Below are positions 15,999 through 26,600 of a stretch of DNA of 64,000 nt, one piece after another. The stretch is from JBGLNJ01 sp034434835 (lineage in GTDB: Bacteria > Chloroflexota > Anaerolineae > Fen-1058): contig DAOTXX010000179.1 in assembly GCA_034434835.1 (NCBI GenBank), positions 55,289 to 119,288 on the forward strand, read 5' to 3'. Each line of letters begins with the position of its first letter. Position 1 is the stretch's first letter. The position numbers were made by a program, and so were the translations under genes. The notes beneath the pieces are model-generated. The model did no database searches, had not been told where the DNA came from, and saw nothing but the letters and a program-made list of their open reading frames with translations.

Positions 15999-18900
15999 GT
16001 GAGTTTCGCTTTCGGCAGCGTGAACGTGAACGTGCTGCCCCGTCCCAGTTCGCTATTGGCCCAAATGCGTCCGCCGTGGGCCTCGACAATGCGCCTGACA
16101 ATCGCCAGCCCCAGTCCGGCGCCGCCGTACTTGCGTGTGACAGAGCCGTCCACTTGATAGAACCTTTCAAAGATGCGTTCAAGTTGATCGGGCGGGATGC
16201 CGATGCCAGTATCGGAGATGGCCACCTGCACCATCTCCCCAGCATCTGCAAGTTGAATCGTGATCTCGCCGCCGTTAGGACTGAATTTGATAGCGTTGCC
16301 GATCAGGTTATCAAACACCTGATTCAGGCGGTCACGGTCTGCGCGCACCAGCGGGAGATTGGGCGGCACGATCGCGCGCAGGGCGAGGCCGGCTTGGGCC
16401 GCGGCGGCCTCCTGGCTTTGCAGGGCGCGCCGCGCGGCCTGGCCCAGGTCTATGTCCGACCAGCGCAGTGATTCGTGTTCGATCTGTTGCAGCAGCATGA
16501 TGTCGGCCACCAGCCGTGAGACCAGGTCCGTTTTGTCCGCGACGATGGACAGGCTCTCCCGCTGCCCCGTGGTGAGATCCCCCATCTCGCCGGCCAGCAA
16601 CAGCTCCACGTACCCTTTGATGAACGTCAGCGGTGTCCGCAGTTCGTGGCTGACGTTTTGCACCAGCTCGTCTTTCAGCCGATCTATCTCTTTCAGCTCA
16701 GTGTAAGCCTGTTCGAGCCGCCTGGCGCGTTCCTGGAGGTCCTGGTACAGGCGCGCATTTTCCAGAGCCACGCTGGCTTGGGCAGCGGCGATGGTCAGCA
16801 CGCGCTCGTCGTCGGGCGTGAAAGCATTTGGCACGTCTTTGTCAATCGCCAACGCCCCGATCACCCGTTCACGGACGACCATCGGGACGCACAGCAGCGA
16901 GCGCACGATCGGATCGAAAAAGATAAATTCAATGGCGTGCGTGTCCGGCACATAGATCGGTTTGCCGGTCGCGGCCACCTGCCCGGCGATGCCTTCGCCC
17001 AGTTTGAGCCGGGCGGCCTGTTTCCACTTTTCCTTCAATCCGCTAGCTAGAGCGATCTCGAGCGTCTGCCCGTCGGACGCCAGCAGCCAGATGTTCACAC
17101 TCCGGCAACCCAGCAGCCGTTTGAGCGAACTCACGATCGAGTCCAGCACCTCGTTCATATTCAGGCTGGTGCTCATTTGCTGTGCAAAGGCGTAGACCGT
17201 CGAGACCTCGTTGAGCCGTCGCTGCATCTCTCGGTGGAGTCGCGCGTTTTCGATGATGACGGCCAGTTGCCCGGCAAGCGTCTGCAAGAGCCGCAAATCG
17301 TCCTGAGTAAAATGATTGACGTGCAGACTCTCGACGTTCATCACGCCAATGACGCGATCCCCGACGGTCAAGGGGACGGCCAATTCACTGCGGGTGCGCG
17401 GCGATACGGTCGAGTAGCGCGGCTCCAATCGGACGTCGGGCACCAGCAGGGGCTGACGATGTTCGGCCACCCATCCGACGACGCCATGGCCCAGGGGAAA
17501 ATCCGTTAGGCCTACATCCGGCGGAAAGCCATATGAGGCCTCGGTGTGCAACATTCCGGTCGCCGGGTCGAGCAAGATGAATTCGAACGTCTCGAATCGC
17601 AGCGTGCGGCGGATGGCGTCCAACATCCGGTCGAGCACCTGGGCCAGGTCCAGCCCGACCGAAGCCCCGGCTAGCGCGACTTCGGACAGGATCATCAGCT
17701 CGTCCAACCGACGGCGCGTTTCGGCATACAGGTTGGCGTTCTGGAGCGCGATGCCAGCGTGGTGAGCCAGGACTGCCGCCAGTTCGGTCTCTTCGGGTGT
17801 AAAGGTGCGGGGCAGGCCCTTGCTGTAGATGACCAGAGTCCCTTTGAGATCGCCCGCGCTCATCATCGGAACGGCCAGAGCCGAACACAGCCCTTCACGC
17901 TCGCTGAGCTCCTGATCTCCGAATGGCTGAAGCCTGAGGTCTTGGATCGTCACCGTCATGAACTGGCTGTTTTGCCATACCGCCTCGATCCCCGCCCTGG
18001 AGATGCGTTGGTTTTGTACATACTCGGAGGAGAGGCCGTGACTGGCTCGCACGATCAGGTGCGAACTGGTTTCGTTCCACATGAACAGGCCAGACGCCTG
18101 GGCATTGAAGGTGCGCGCGGCTTCATCCACGATCAATTGCAGCAAAGCGTCCAGTTCCAGCTCGGCGTTGATGCCAGCCGCCGTCACTTGCAAGCTTTCC
18201 AATTGCTGGCAGCGCTGACGCTCCAACTGATACAGGCGAGCGTTTTCGAGGATCGTGGCCAGTTGCCCCCCCGCTGTGGCGAGCACACGCTCATCGTCAG
18301 CGGAAAAGGCGTTGGGACGGGGGCTTTGCGCGTCAATCACCCCGATGACTTGCTCGCCGCTCTTGAGCGGCACGGCCATCTCGGACAGGATGTTGGGAAT
18401 GCCAGGCAGGTAACGGGGATCGCTGGTCACGTTGCCCACACGCACCACCCCCCCCGTGGCAGCGGCGGTGCCGACAATGCCTTTGCCGACCGGGATGCGC
18501 ACATTGCGCGCCAAGTCGCCGGGCGTGCCCGAATGGGCATACAAATCCATCGTGCCTTCCGCTTCGTTCAAGAGGAATAGTCCCAGGTGATCAAGCCCAA
18601 GATGGTCCTTGAGCGCCCGGACGGTTCGCTTGACCGCTTCGGCCAGTTCAAGAGTGGAGGTGGCCGCCAGCGCCACCTCATGCAACGCCGTCAGCTCGTC
18701 CAGACGACGGCGCGTCTCTTGGTACAGCCGCGCATTGTCGAGCGCCGTGGCGGCTTGATCGGCCAGCAGATTCAGCACACGCAGCTCGTCCGCGGTAAAG
18801 GTGTGCGGGGAGAGAAAGGCGATGGTGAGCACACCCAGGCGGCGCTCCCCGCGGCGGAGTGGGAACCCGGCGATGGCGTGGATGCCCCAGGGCCGGGCGT

Positions 18901-21640
18901 CGGGCGAGGCATACAGCGGGTGATTCGGCGCATCGTTGATGACGATCGGCTTGGCGCTGTACAGCACTCGGGCCGTCAGCCCGTCACGGCGTGGCCTGGC
19001 CACGGCTGGCTCGCGGCGGCCATCTTTCCACAAGGCTGCGCCAAAGACCAACTCGTCTTGGTCTGGTTCGTACATGAAAATGTGAGCATCGTCGGCGCCG
19101 ACCAGCTTGAGCACGTTTTGGACAATGGTGTCCAAGACCATGCGAACGTCCAGTGACGCAGCAAGTTGTAGGCCGACTTCTTGCAGCGCGCCGAGTTCTG
19201 CCACGCGCTGGTGGATCGCCTCGAACAACCAGGCGTTTTGAATGGCGATGCCCAGTTGGTCGGCGAGTGTTTCCATCGCCTGGACATCTTCAGGGCTGAA
19301 CGCCCCGGCCTGGGTATCCTGAATATCCAGCACCCCGATCACCTGTCCGCTGTGAAGGATGGGCACGCATAATTCGGCGGCGATTGTTTCGTGCCCGTCC
19401 AGGCAGCAGATGTAATGAGGCTCCCGAGTGACGTCGTTGGCGAGCAAGGTTTGGCTGTGGCGGGCGGCATAGCCGATCATCCCGTCCTCGGCCGATTGCC
19501 GGTAATGAGGTGGGATTTTCTCGCCTGGGTCGCCTGCGTAGGCGCGCATCTCGACATAGTCGCCTGTCTCATTTACCAAGTACAGCGCCACGTGAAAGTG
19601 GCCGAACAGTCGTCGAATGGTTTCCGTTGCGCGGTTCAACAGGGTGTTCAGGTCAAGTGTAGAGGTGGCCTGCCGCGCGATCTCGTTGATCATCGCCAGT
19701 TGAGCATTACGCCGGCTCTCGCGGGCGAACAGCCGCGCGTTCTCAATGGTGGTTGCCAGGAACTGCGCCAGCGTAAACACCACGTGCATGTCTTCTTCAG
19801 CATAAGCGTGCGGTTTGGAACTGCTGACGGTCAGGAGGCCGATGACCTGATCGTGTGTGATGAGTGGCGCGCCGATCCACGAGCGTATGCTGGCATGCGA
19901 GGAGACCTGCCGGGGCCAGCGCGTTTCGCTGTCCGTATCCGGGATCAGACATGGCTTGCGGTCACGGATCACTTGGCTTACCAGCGTCCCTTCACTGGTG
20001 GGCATTGCTTGCAGCAGCAACTTTTCGCTCTCTGGAAAGCCGCGGATCGCGCGGACACGCAATTGGCCATCTTCCAGCAGCGTGATGCTGGCATGATCAT
20101 TGGTTATCACCCGGCTGAGCAGGTCCAGAGCGGTCTGCAAGGCCTGATCGAGATCGAGCGTTGCCGCCAGCGCGACAGAGATCTGCTGCATGGTTTCGGC
20201 CGTCTTGCGGCGGCGGCGCTCGGCTTCATAGAGCCGGGCGTTGTCAATGGCCACGCCCACCTGATCAGCGATGGCGACAAGCAACGCCACGTCGTGCGGG
20301 GCGAACGTATGCGGCTTGTAACTCATGGCGCTGAGCACGCCGATGACTTGACCCCGGGCGTGCATCGGCGCCAGTACCATGGCCTGGACGCCCTCATAGC
20401 CGAATTCGGGCACAGCGAGCCGTGGGTCATTGGCCACATCACCCGTGACGACAGGCATCCCGGTGGTGATAGCCTGGCCGGACAAGCCCAGGCCGAGCTT
20501 GATGCGCATGCGCTCGGCCAGGTTCTTTTGCCGCCAGCCGCGATGCGCGCGAATCACCAGTTCTCCGGCGGCTTCGTCCACCAGCGAGATCGCGCCCGCT
20601 TCGACGCCGATGACGGAGAGCACCTTGTCCAACGCCAGATTGAGCGTCATCTTGAGATCGAGCGACTGGCTGACGGCGGCGGCCACGGTGTTGAGCGCGG
20701 CCAGCCCGTCGGCCCGGCGCACAGTTTCTTCATAAAGCTGGGCGTTCTCGATGGCGATGGTGACCTGGTCAGCCATGGCTTGCAAGAGAGCCAGGTGCGC
20801 GTGGGCAAAGGCCGCCGGGCGATTGCTGTGCAGATCGAGGTTGCCGATCACTTGACCGCCCCGCACCAGCGGGATCACGATCTCGGATCGGGTGCGCTGA
20901 TCGGTGATTGACAAATAGTCCGGGTCACTGCGCGTGTCGTTGCAGACTACGATCTGCTTTGACCGATAGGCGCGTCCATTGAGACCTTGTGTGAGTGGGA
21001 AGCTGAAAGCCTGCAACTTTCGCGCTTTACGCTCAGAATACCCGCGCAGGATGTGCACTTCAAAACGACCTATATCACGATTGACAATAAAGAGTACACC
21101 GCGTGTTGCGCCAGTGATGCGGATCGCTTCGTCCATTGCCGTCTGGAGGATGGCCCTTGAATCCAGCCCGGTCGAAAGAGCGCGGCTCACTTGCACCAGG
21201 GCCGCAAGCTCGGCGTCGTGCGTGCGAGTGTCATCTGGACTTGATTGCAGTCTGCCGAGCACGCCGACGATTTGATCGCGCTTGCGTCGGGGTTGGCCGA
21301 TGAACTCGATGCGCGCCTGGTTCCCGTTCGGGTGTTCAAACGTCAGCGTCTCGCGCGCTTGTTCGCCCCGGCACAGGCGAGCCAGCAAGTCCTTCCAGGT
21401 GTGGCGCGATTCAGCCGTCAATAGATCGGCAAACGCGCATCCACTCCAATCCCGACCGCGTCCCAGGAGAGCAGCGGCAGCCGGGCTGAATCGAACGCAC
21501 TGTCCCTCGGGGTCAAGAAAGATAATCGCTTCCTTGCTTTTGATCCAGGGAGAACTGTGGGGGGGAATTGTTCGAGCAGTCTTGGCGGGCCACGAGGGAG
21601 GGGCAGTCCGGCTCGCCGCCGGGGAGTCCGTCCGGCTCAC
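15995..21640 (-). CDS. Giant cytosolic hybrid-free sensor histidine kinase with one PAS-like and nine GAF domains
   Basis: Starting at GTG 21640, 1881 residues. AAGGAGA lies 7 nt before this GTG, and the GTG overlaps the previous stop (GTGA). The longer ATG 21670 start has no such signal. A PAS-like domain (about 30-140) is followed by nine consecutive GAF domains of about 165 residues, each ending in a motif like ALDNARLYQETRRR (about 145-1640). A HisKA helix follows with the phosphoacceptor in QNVSHELRTPLTFIKGY (H near 1662), then HATPase_c with N, G1 (DTGIGIPPDQ) and G2 (GGAGLGLAI) boxes. No membrane segment or receiver domain is seen, so it senses a soluble or small-molecule signal and must hand phosphate to a regulator elsewhere. 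Ligands are unknown. Confidence 0.95.
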   Translation of the reverse strand: MSRTDSPAASRTAPPSWPAKTARTIPPHSSPWIKSKEAIIFLDPEGQCVRFSPAAAALLGRGRDWSGCAFADLLTAESRHTWKDLLARLCRGEQARETLTFEHPNGNQARIEFIGQPRRKRDQIVGVLGRLQSSPDDTRTHDAELAALVQVSRALSTGLDSRAILQTAMDEAIRITGATRGVLFIVNRDIGRFEVHILRGYSERKARKLQAFSFPLTQGLNGRAYRSKQIVVCNDTRSDPDYLSITDQRTRSEIVIPLVRGGQVIGNLDLHSNRPAAFAHAHLALLQAMADQVTIAIENAQLYEETVRRADGLAALNTVAAAVSQSLDLKMTLNLALDKVLSVIGVEAGAISLVDEAAGELVIRAHRGWRQKNLAERMRIKLGLGLSGQAITTGMPVVTGDVANDPRLAVPEFGYEGVQAMVLAPMHARGQVIGVLSAMSYKPHTFAPHDVALLVAIADQVGVAIDNARLYEAERRRRKTAETMQQISVALAATLDLDQALQTALDLLSRVITNDHASITLLEDGQLRVRAIRGFPESEKLLLQAMPTSEGTLVSQVIRDRKPCLIPDTDSETRWPRQVSSHASIRSWIGAPLITHDQVIGLLTVSSSKPHAYAEEDMHVVFTLAQFLATTIENARLFARESRRNAQLAMINEIARQATSTLDLNTLLNRATETIRRLFGHFHVALYLVNETGDYVEMRAYAGDPGEKIPPHYRQSAEDGMIGYAARHSQTLLANDVTREPHYICCLDGHETIAAELCVPILHSGQVIGVLDIQDTQAGAFSPEDVQAMETLADQLGIAIQNAWLFEAIHQRVAELGALQEVGLQLAASLDVRMVLDTIVQNVLKLVGADDAHIFMYEPDQDELVFGAALWKDGRREPAVARPRRDGLTARVLYSAKPIVINDAPNHPLYASPDARPWGIHAIAGFPLRRGERRLGVLTIAFLSPHTFTADELRVLNLLADQAATALDNARLYQETRRRLDELTALHEVALAATSTLELAEAVKRTVRALKDHLGLDHLGLFLLNEAEGTMDLYAHSGTPGDLARNVRIPVGKGIVGTAAATGGVVRVGNVTSDPRYLPGIPNILSEMAVPLKSGEQVIGVIDAQSPRPNAFSADDERVLATAGGQLATILENARLYQLERQRCQQLESLQVTAAGINAELELDALLQLIVDEAARTFNAQASGLFMWNETSSHLIVRASHGLSSEYVQNQRISRAGIEAVWQNSQFMTVTIQDLRLQPFGDQELSEREGLCSALAVPMMSAGDLKGTLVIYSKGLPRTFTPEETELAAVLAHHAGIALQNANLYAETRRRLDELMILSEVALAGASVGLDLAQVLDRMLDAIRRTLRFETFEFILLDPATGMLHTEASYGFPPDVGLTDFPLGHGVVGWVAEHRQPLLVPDVRLEPRYSTVSPRTRSELAVPLTVGDRVIGVMNVESLHVNHFTQDDLRLLQTLAGQLAVIIENARLHREMQRRLNEVSTVYAFAQQMSTSLNMNEVLDSIVSSLKRLLGCRSVNIWLLASDGQTLEIALASGLKEKWKQAARLKLGEGIAGQVAATGKPIYVPDTHAIEFIFFDPIVRSLLCVPMVVRERVIGALAIDKDVPNAFTPDDERVLTIAAAQASVALENARLYQDLQERARRLEQAYTELKEIDRLKDELVQNVSHELRTPLTFIKGYVELLLAGEMGDLTTGQRESLSIVADKTDLVSRLVADIMLLQQIEHESLRWSDIDLGQAARRALQSQEAAAAQAGLALRAIVPPNLPLVRADRDRLNQVFDNLIGNAIKFSPNGGEITIQLADAGEMVQVAISDTGIGIPPDQLERIFERFYQVDGSVTRKYGGAGLGLAIVRRIVEAHGGRIWANSELGRGSTFTFTLPKAKLT

Positions 21641-21981
21641 TGCAGCTTCTCCTTGAACAGCCAACTCCAATAGCGCCAGGCGACCAGGACACTGATCGTG
21701 ACAGCGATCAAGAACGGGATATGGTAAACCCCCAGAGCGATCAGATCCGCCTGGCCTGTGCCAGATTCCGGCGAGAGGGCGATGCTGCTCAAGATCACAC
21801 GGCTGAGCAGGGCAACTGCCAGAAATCCTATCGCCGCGTAAAAGCCGTAATAGTAAGGCTTGATCTTGGTCACTGCGCCTAGTCGCTGGCTAAGGTTGGC
21901 GAAAATGTAGAGCATGTATATCACAGCGATCAGCCCGATCACACTCAAGGGGGTGACCAGAGGGGCGAGCAGCATGCTCAT
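21637..21981 (-). CDS. Small integral membrane protein (114 residues)
   Basis: From ATG 21981, preceded by GGGAGGT at about 6 nt. Three hydrophobic segments are visible: LVTPLSVIGLIAVIYMLYIF, YYGFYAAIGFLAVALLS and IPFLIAVTISVLVAWRYWSW. There are short polar loops, and KEKLQ at the end. No family is recognised. It is overlapped by four bases on both sides, with ATGA to the gene before and GTGA to the kinase after. Very tight coupling suggests that it acts with the kinase or with the KaiC-like ATPase, perhaps as membrane sensor or anchor. That role is inferred only from position. Confidence 0.8.
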   Translation of the reverse strand: MSMLLAPLVTPLSVIGLIAVIYMLYIFANLSQRLGAVTKIKPYYYGFYAAIGFLAVALLSRVILSSIALSPESGTGQADLIALGVYHIPFLIAVTISVLVAWRYWSWLFKEKLQ

Positions 21982-22268
21982 CGGCGACCTCCCGTCATCT
22001 GGCGCAGCAGGCGCATGCCAAGCCAAATCAACATGACACCGCCGAGCATCAAAAGACTATCGCCTATCACATCGCCCACGACACGATTGACCAGCGCATA
22101 GCGCAGCCCGCTGGCTGAAAGTAAGATGATAGGAGCCACAAACCACCGGTAATGGGTAGGCTGCTTGGCCGACACCTCGTAAAAGAAGGCAATGCGGTAG
22201 AGCAGCAGCAACAGCACTGCGACGCCGAGCCAGATCATGAGGGTGAGAATCCGAGCCAGCCAATCCAT
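21978..22268 (-). CDS. Small integral membrane protein (96 residues)
   Basis: A 96-residue protein with about three membrane helices: ILTLMIWLGVAVLLLLLYRI, WFVAPIILLSASGLRYALV and SLLMLGGVMLIWLGMRLLRQ. It has basic ends. It belongs to no family I recognise. It starts 45 bp after the KaiC-like gene and overlaps the next membrane gene by ATGA. The two small membrane proteins may be partners, given similar size, topology and coupling; their job is unknown. Confidence 0.75.
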   Translation of the reverse strand: MDWLARILTLMIWLGVAVLLLLLYRIAFFYEVSAKQPTHYRWFVAPIILLSASGLRYALVNRVVGDVIGDSLLMLGGVMLIWLGMRLLRQMTGGRR

Positions 22269-22313
22269 GATATGGGATGTGTGAAACGTGACCCTTTGAC
22301 GTTTGATGTGACG

Positions 22314-23087
22314 CTATTTTCGTTTATCCCTGGTGACAAACGCTTCAATGAACGAATCAGCCATGCGGCGCGGGCTGCCGCTCATGATGCCTTCGCGGCC
22401 TTCGAACTTGCTGCGCACTTCGATGCCAGAAGAGGTGATCTCGAACTGGCGGATGTCTTTGGCGTGATCACTGCCGCGCAGCTTGAGCACCAACAGAGCC
22501 CGGCGGATCGCGCTTTCGATCTCGACGTAGCGCAGCATAATGTACGAATCTACGAGAAAGGCGGCATCTTCTTCGGCGCCGTCACTTTCGCCGATGAATG
22601 CCTGCGACTCGCGGGTGAGCACGCTGGTCAGCCCTTCGCGCTTGAGCGAGTTGATAAAGCTGAACAGCAGACTGCGCAGGTCGGTCGGGTCGTCGGTGAG
22701 TCGCTCAAAGTGCGAGAGACTATCCACCAGGATGCGCTTGGCGCCGACCTCGCGCGCCATCGCCGCGATGCGCCCCTCCACACGCTCCAGGTCGGCCTTG
22801 CCGACCTCTGGGCTGGTCATAATCACCCGCAGTTTATCGGCCTGTTCCAGACCACGAAAATTCCATCCGAATCCTTCGGCATCGTGATAGTATTGCTGAG
22901 GGAATTCTTCAAAGGTCAGGATCAGCCCCGGCTCATCGAACTGGGTGATCCCGTTATAGATGAATTGCATCCCCAGCGTGGACTTGCCGGTGCCGGGCGC
23001 GCCCTCCACCAGGTTGGCAGTTTGTGAAAGGAACCCGCCTGAGAGCATTTCATCCAGTCCCTTGATGCCGGTCTTGATGCGATCCAT
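22314..23087 (-). CDS. Single-domain KaiC-like RecA-superfamily ATPase
   Basis: A 257-residue protein from ATG 23087, preceded by GGGAGG at 6 nt. It begins IKTGIKGLDEMLSGGFLSQT, typical of the KaiC/RadA-like group. Walker A is GAPGTGKS (about residue 33). A Walker B region is ILVDSLSHFE, with catalytic glutamates in TFEEFPQQ. It has one KaiC domain, not the two of circadian KaiC, and lacks the double-serine/threonine autophosphorylation context of cyanobacterial CII as far as I can see. Such ATPases are common in archaea and Chloroflexota as signalling partners of histidine kinases. It follows a wHTH-like gene and precedes two membrane proteins and a nine-GAF kinase. KaiA and KaiB are absent. 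Confidence 0.9.
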   Translation of the reverse strand: MDRIKTGIKGLDEMLSGGFLSQTANLVEGAPGTGKSTLGMQFIYNGITQFDEPGLILTFEEFPQQYYHDAEGFGWNFRGLEQADKLRVIMTSPEVGKADLERVEGRIAAMAREVGAKRILVDSLSHFERLTDDPTDLRSLLFSFINSLKREGLTSVLTRESQAFIGESDGAEEDAAFLVDSYIMLRYVEIESAIRRALLVLKLRGSDHAKDIRQFEITSSGIEVRSKFEGREGIMSGSPRRMADSFIEAFVTRDKRK

Positions 23088-23155
23088 ACTGTGCCTCCCA
23101 TCGTGACGCGACGCGAAACACACCCCGCGTGTCTCGCGCTCGCGCTGTGTGTCTT

Positions 23156-23527
23156 TTACCGCATTCCCCGAATGATGTGATAAATCGCCTTGACGCGGAA
23201 CTGCCGGTCATCGCAGGCCAGGATAAACTGATCCACGAGGGATCGCATGGCCGGATCGTCAACGAGCGAGTATACGACCAGATCGCCGATGTGTTGGCGG
23301 TGCAACACACCCGCGCCAACCAGTTCGTCGAGTTCGACCTCAATGGTTGCCACGTCCCGTCCGGCGTAACGGGCGATGTTTTCCGCCGTGTCAGTGGTGT
23401 TAGGGTTTTCGTGGAAAAAACGGACCAGGTCCCACTTGACGAACGAGTTCACTTTGGTTTTGAGAAATTCAAGCAGTTGCGGGGCCATATCGCCCATGAG
23501 TCGCGCGGCCAGGTCATTACTTGACAT
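23156..23527 (-). CDS. Winged-helix-like small protein upstream of the KaiC-like ATPase
   Basis: A 123-residue protein from ATG 23527 with a GGAGG ribosome site. The centre, LVRFFHENPNTTDTAENIARYAGRDVATIEVELDEL (two halves: LVRFFHENPNTTDTAENIAR and YAGRDVATIEVELDEL), looks like a helix-turn-helix. It is followed by a wing: GAGVLHRQHIGDLVVYSLV. A helical tail may dimerise. It is 68 bp upstream of the KaiC-like gene and the first gene of the operon, so it may be its regulator or a protein partner. No DNA-binding role is shown. Confidence 0.75.
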   Translation of the reverse strand: MSSNDLAARLMGDMAPQLLEFLKTKVNSFVKWDLVRFFHENPNTTDTAENIARYAGRDVATIEVELDELVGAGVLHRQHIGDLVVYSLVDDPAMRSLVDQFILACDDRQFRVKAIYHIIRGMR

Positions 23528-23654
23528 GGTAGATTCCTCCGCTGTCAACCACGCCGCTGGATGCGGCCAGATGAGGTGCTCTTGTCCGTGAACGTGCCCG
23601 CATTAGACGATCTTAATCGAGAGTGTATCTGGATGCAAGTGACAATGTTCCCGT

Positions 23655-26600
23655 TTAATGGAACACAGTTGCCACAACGCTGCGGCGGATCATCGCCAGC
23701 AAGTCGTCAAACATCTCAAAAGCACGACGCTTATATTCTACCAGAGGATCGCGCTGTCCAAAAGCCTCCAGACCGATGCCTTGCTGCAAGTCTTCAATCC
23801 GGGTCAGGTAACCGATCCACAATTGGCTGATATGGTTGAGCAGGGTGTTCTTGGCATGTTCGTGCCATGTGCTCCAGCCGTAAAAGCTGCGGATAGCCTG
23901 TTGATCGTCGGGGTCAAGACTGCTCAGCTTGTGCGGGGCCAGCCGGGCGAGCCGCCGCCGCGCCCAATACCCCGCCAAGTGGAGCAGTTCCTCACGGTCC
24001 ATGTCCGCCGGGAGCGATCGAGCAGCAGATGAGGCCGCTTGCGTCTCCAGGAACTCTTCGACCCTCAGGCGGGTCTCGTCGTCTAGCTCGGCCAGACACC
24101 TGGCGTGGATGGAGGCAGTCTGCCGATCAAGCCACCATCGAGTGAGTTGCGTGCGCATTGCTGCATCCAGCGCGGCCAGCCCTTGCTGGCGGAATTGCTC
24201 CAGCAGAGTCTGATTCCCCACGCGGCCCTGTTCACTGAGCAGAGCCTTGATGCTCGTCAACAGCTCGTCGGGCCAATCGCCGATGTTGCTTTCCTGGTAA
24301 GGTTCGACCCGCCATTTGCCGAGGGCCTGCGCCACGGCTTCATAGTCGTTCGGCTTGAGCGCGGCTGGCTTTTGGCTGGAGGACTGTGTCAGCGCGTTTT
24401 GATCTGCAAAGTACCCGGCTTGTTCGAGATACTCGCTCAACTCACGCCGCTGGTCATCGGTCAATTCGGCCACAGGCCGCCGGGCGATGTCTTGATACAC
24501 CTGTCGAGCCAACATGTCCTCAACCAATTGATACGCTTCCGGGGCCTTGTTCCTCAGGTCAGTTAATGTGCCCGCCAACAACTTGCGCCGCTTGTCCTCG
24601 TCGTAAAAATAGCCGATCGCTTGCAGGCCTTGCCATATCCGATCGCGCGTTGGGGCCTCCAGTTCGCCAAGAGGCCGATGGTTAACCTGAGCCGTCAGCC
24701 GGCTTCCAAGATGTTGAGCCAGCCCGGCATAGACAGGTGCAGCCGCGTCCAGTTGAGCCACGTCAAAGGCCGTTATGGCCTGTGGATCAAGCAGATATTC
24801 GTTCTGATCCAGGACCCGGCTGACTTGTTCCTGCACCTCGATGGGCAGATCACTGATCGGTCTGGCATGCAGCCAGCCGTCAAATTCCTGCGTCAGGTGC
24901 TTTTCCAGTCCGCGTTGAACCCCGTCCTCCAGTTCCGCGATCTGCAACATGGGCAGAATCTCTTGCTTTTCGTGATCGTGCACGGTGTCGGATCGCTTGA
25001 GCACCAGACGTGCGGCCTCGCCCCACTCGCCCGGCAGGTCGGCGACCGGCTTGCGCGGCAGGCTATCCAACTGTGTGCGCGTCAGAAAGCCGACGAGTTC
25101 CTCGCGCAAAGTCGGATTGAGATCGCTCAGACGCTTTTCCAGCACTGCTTCGCGCTCGGCGCGCTTGCGAAAGAGCTGCCGATCGTCCAGGTAACGCTGG
25201 ATCGCCGAGATCAGATCGGGCGCGAGCTTGCCCATCGGCTGGTCGGCCATCGTGTCTGTGATGCGCGCACTGACCAGTTTGCTCAGTTCGGCCTGCACGG
25301 CGTTGGGCAGGTTCGCCAGCGTCTTGGACTCCCACTGCTTGAGCTTGCCTGCGTCTACAAAGTAATCGCATTGCGCGAGATAGTCGTTGATCGCCTGCTG
25401 GAGCCAGTCGGGCATCTCGCCGATGGCGCGGCTGCGCAGGATGGCGTCCAGATAGGCCAGCACCGACTGGCGCGCCAGCTCGCCGACGGTGGAATTGAGC
25501 TGCGCGATGGACTGCTGTCGCACGGCTTCCGCGCGCGCCTGATCCACAAAGTAGTGGGCCTGTTTGAGATACGCGATCATCTCCTGGCGCAATGTCGGGT
25601 CAACGGGGCCGTTCGCGGCACGCCGGGCCTCTGCAAGCTGCATCCGCCCCAACTGACCGCGCAGCGCATCCAGTGTGTCCGGGTCAAGTTGAGCCAGCGA
25701 CAACTGAAGCGTTGCTTGTTGTTTGGCCGCGTCAATCAGGCAACCGCTATCCACCAGCGCGCGTTCGACGGCCTCCCGGATGTCGTGGCTGGTCTCTTTG
25801 GCAATGTGCCGTTCGCGCTGTTGATGCAGGCGGCGTCGAGCCAGCTCCTGGCAGGCCTCTTGGGCGGCCTGTTCGCCCAGATCGATCAACCGCTCATGGA
25901 CGAGAAAACGCTGCTTGCGAGCCTGATCGGTGAACGCGCCCCGCTGCCGCAGACATTCACGCACGACGGCCTGCGCCTCGGGCGTCAGTTCGCCCATCGT
26001 CTGCAGCCTGACGCCTTCGAGATAGCTGCGTCCCAGCGCGAGGATCAGCTCGTCCCGCTTTTCCTTACGCAGATCGTTCAGCCGCAATTGAAAGAGCTGC
26101 TGCTCGGCTTCAGTCTCGGCAAACGCGCCCAGCTCGATGGCTTGCTCTTCGAGTTGCGCCTGGCTCTCGGCGTCCAGATCGTCCCAGTTGTTCAGATCGG
26201 CTGTCCACGTTTCGGCCAGGTGCGCCGTGATCTGCGCAAAGTTGCTCAGTTGTCCGAGCGGCTGAGCCTGGAATTGGCGCATCCATTCCCATTGCTGCCA
26301 GGCCTCTTGGATCGCCTCCGGCCATTGAGCTGGAGATTGCTCGCCATACTCCTGAACGAGTTGACGCGCCCAGTAGCGGACCATGGTCTGGCGCTCGTGG
26401 TGCTTGAGCTGTTCCAGCGTTTCCTGACTCTGGCGCGCGAACCGGTCTTCGCCCCATACTTGCTGTCGGAGGGCCACCGCCTGCTCAAGCGTTGCCATGA
26501 TCGCGGAAAGGCGGTCGTCCGGCTTGAGCGCAGCGGCCACCGCACGCGCCTGGAATTGGGGCAGAAAAGCCAGCGCGTAATCCATGGCGGCGCGCCCTTG

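Noticed and set aside
19391..20911. 506-codon open frame on the plus strand
   Set aside because: Antisense to the GAF histidine kinase, composition typical of a shadow frame.
22314..23087. Circadian clock kaiC
   Set aside because: Only one KaiC domain and no kaiA/kaiB; it fits the broader KaiC-like ATPases.
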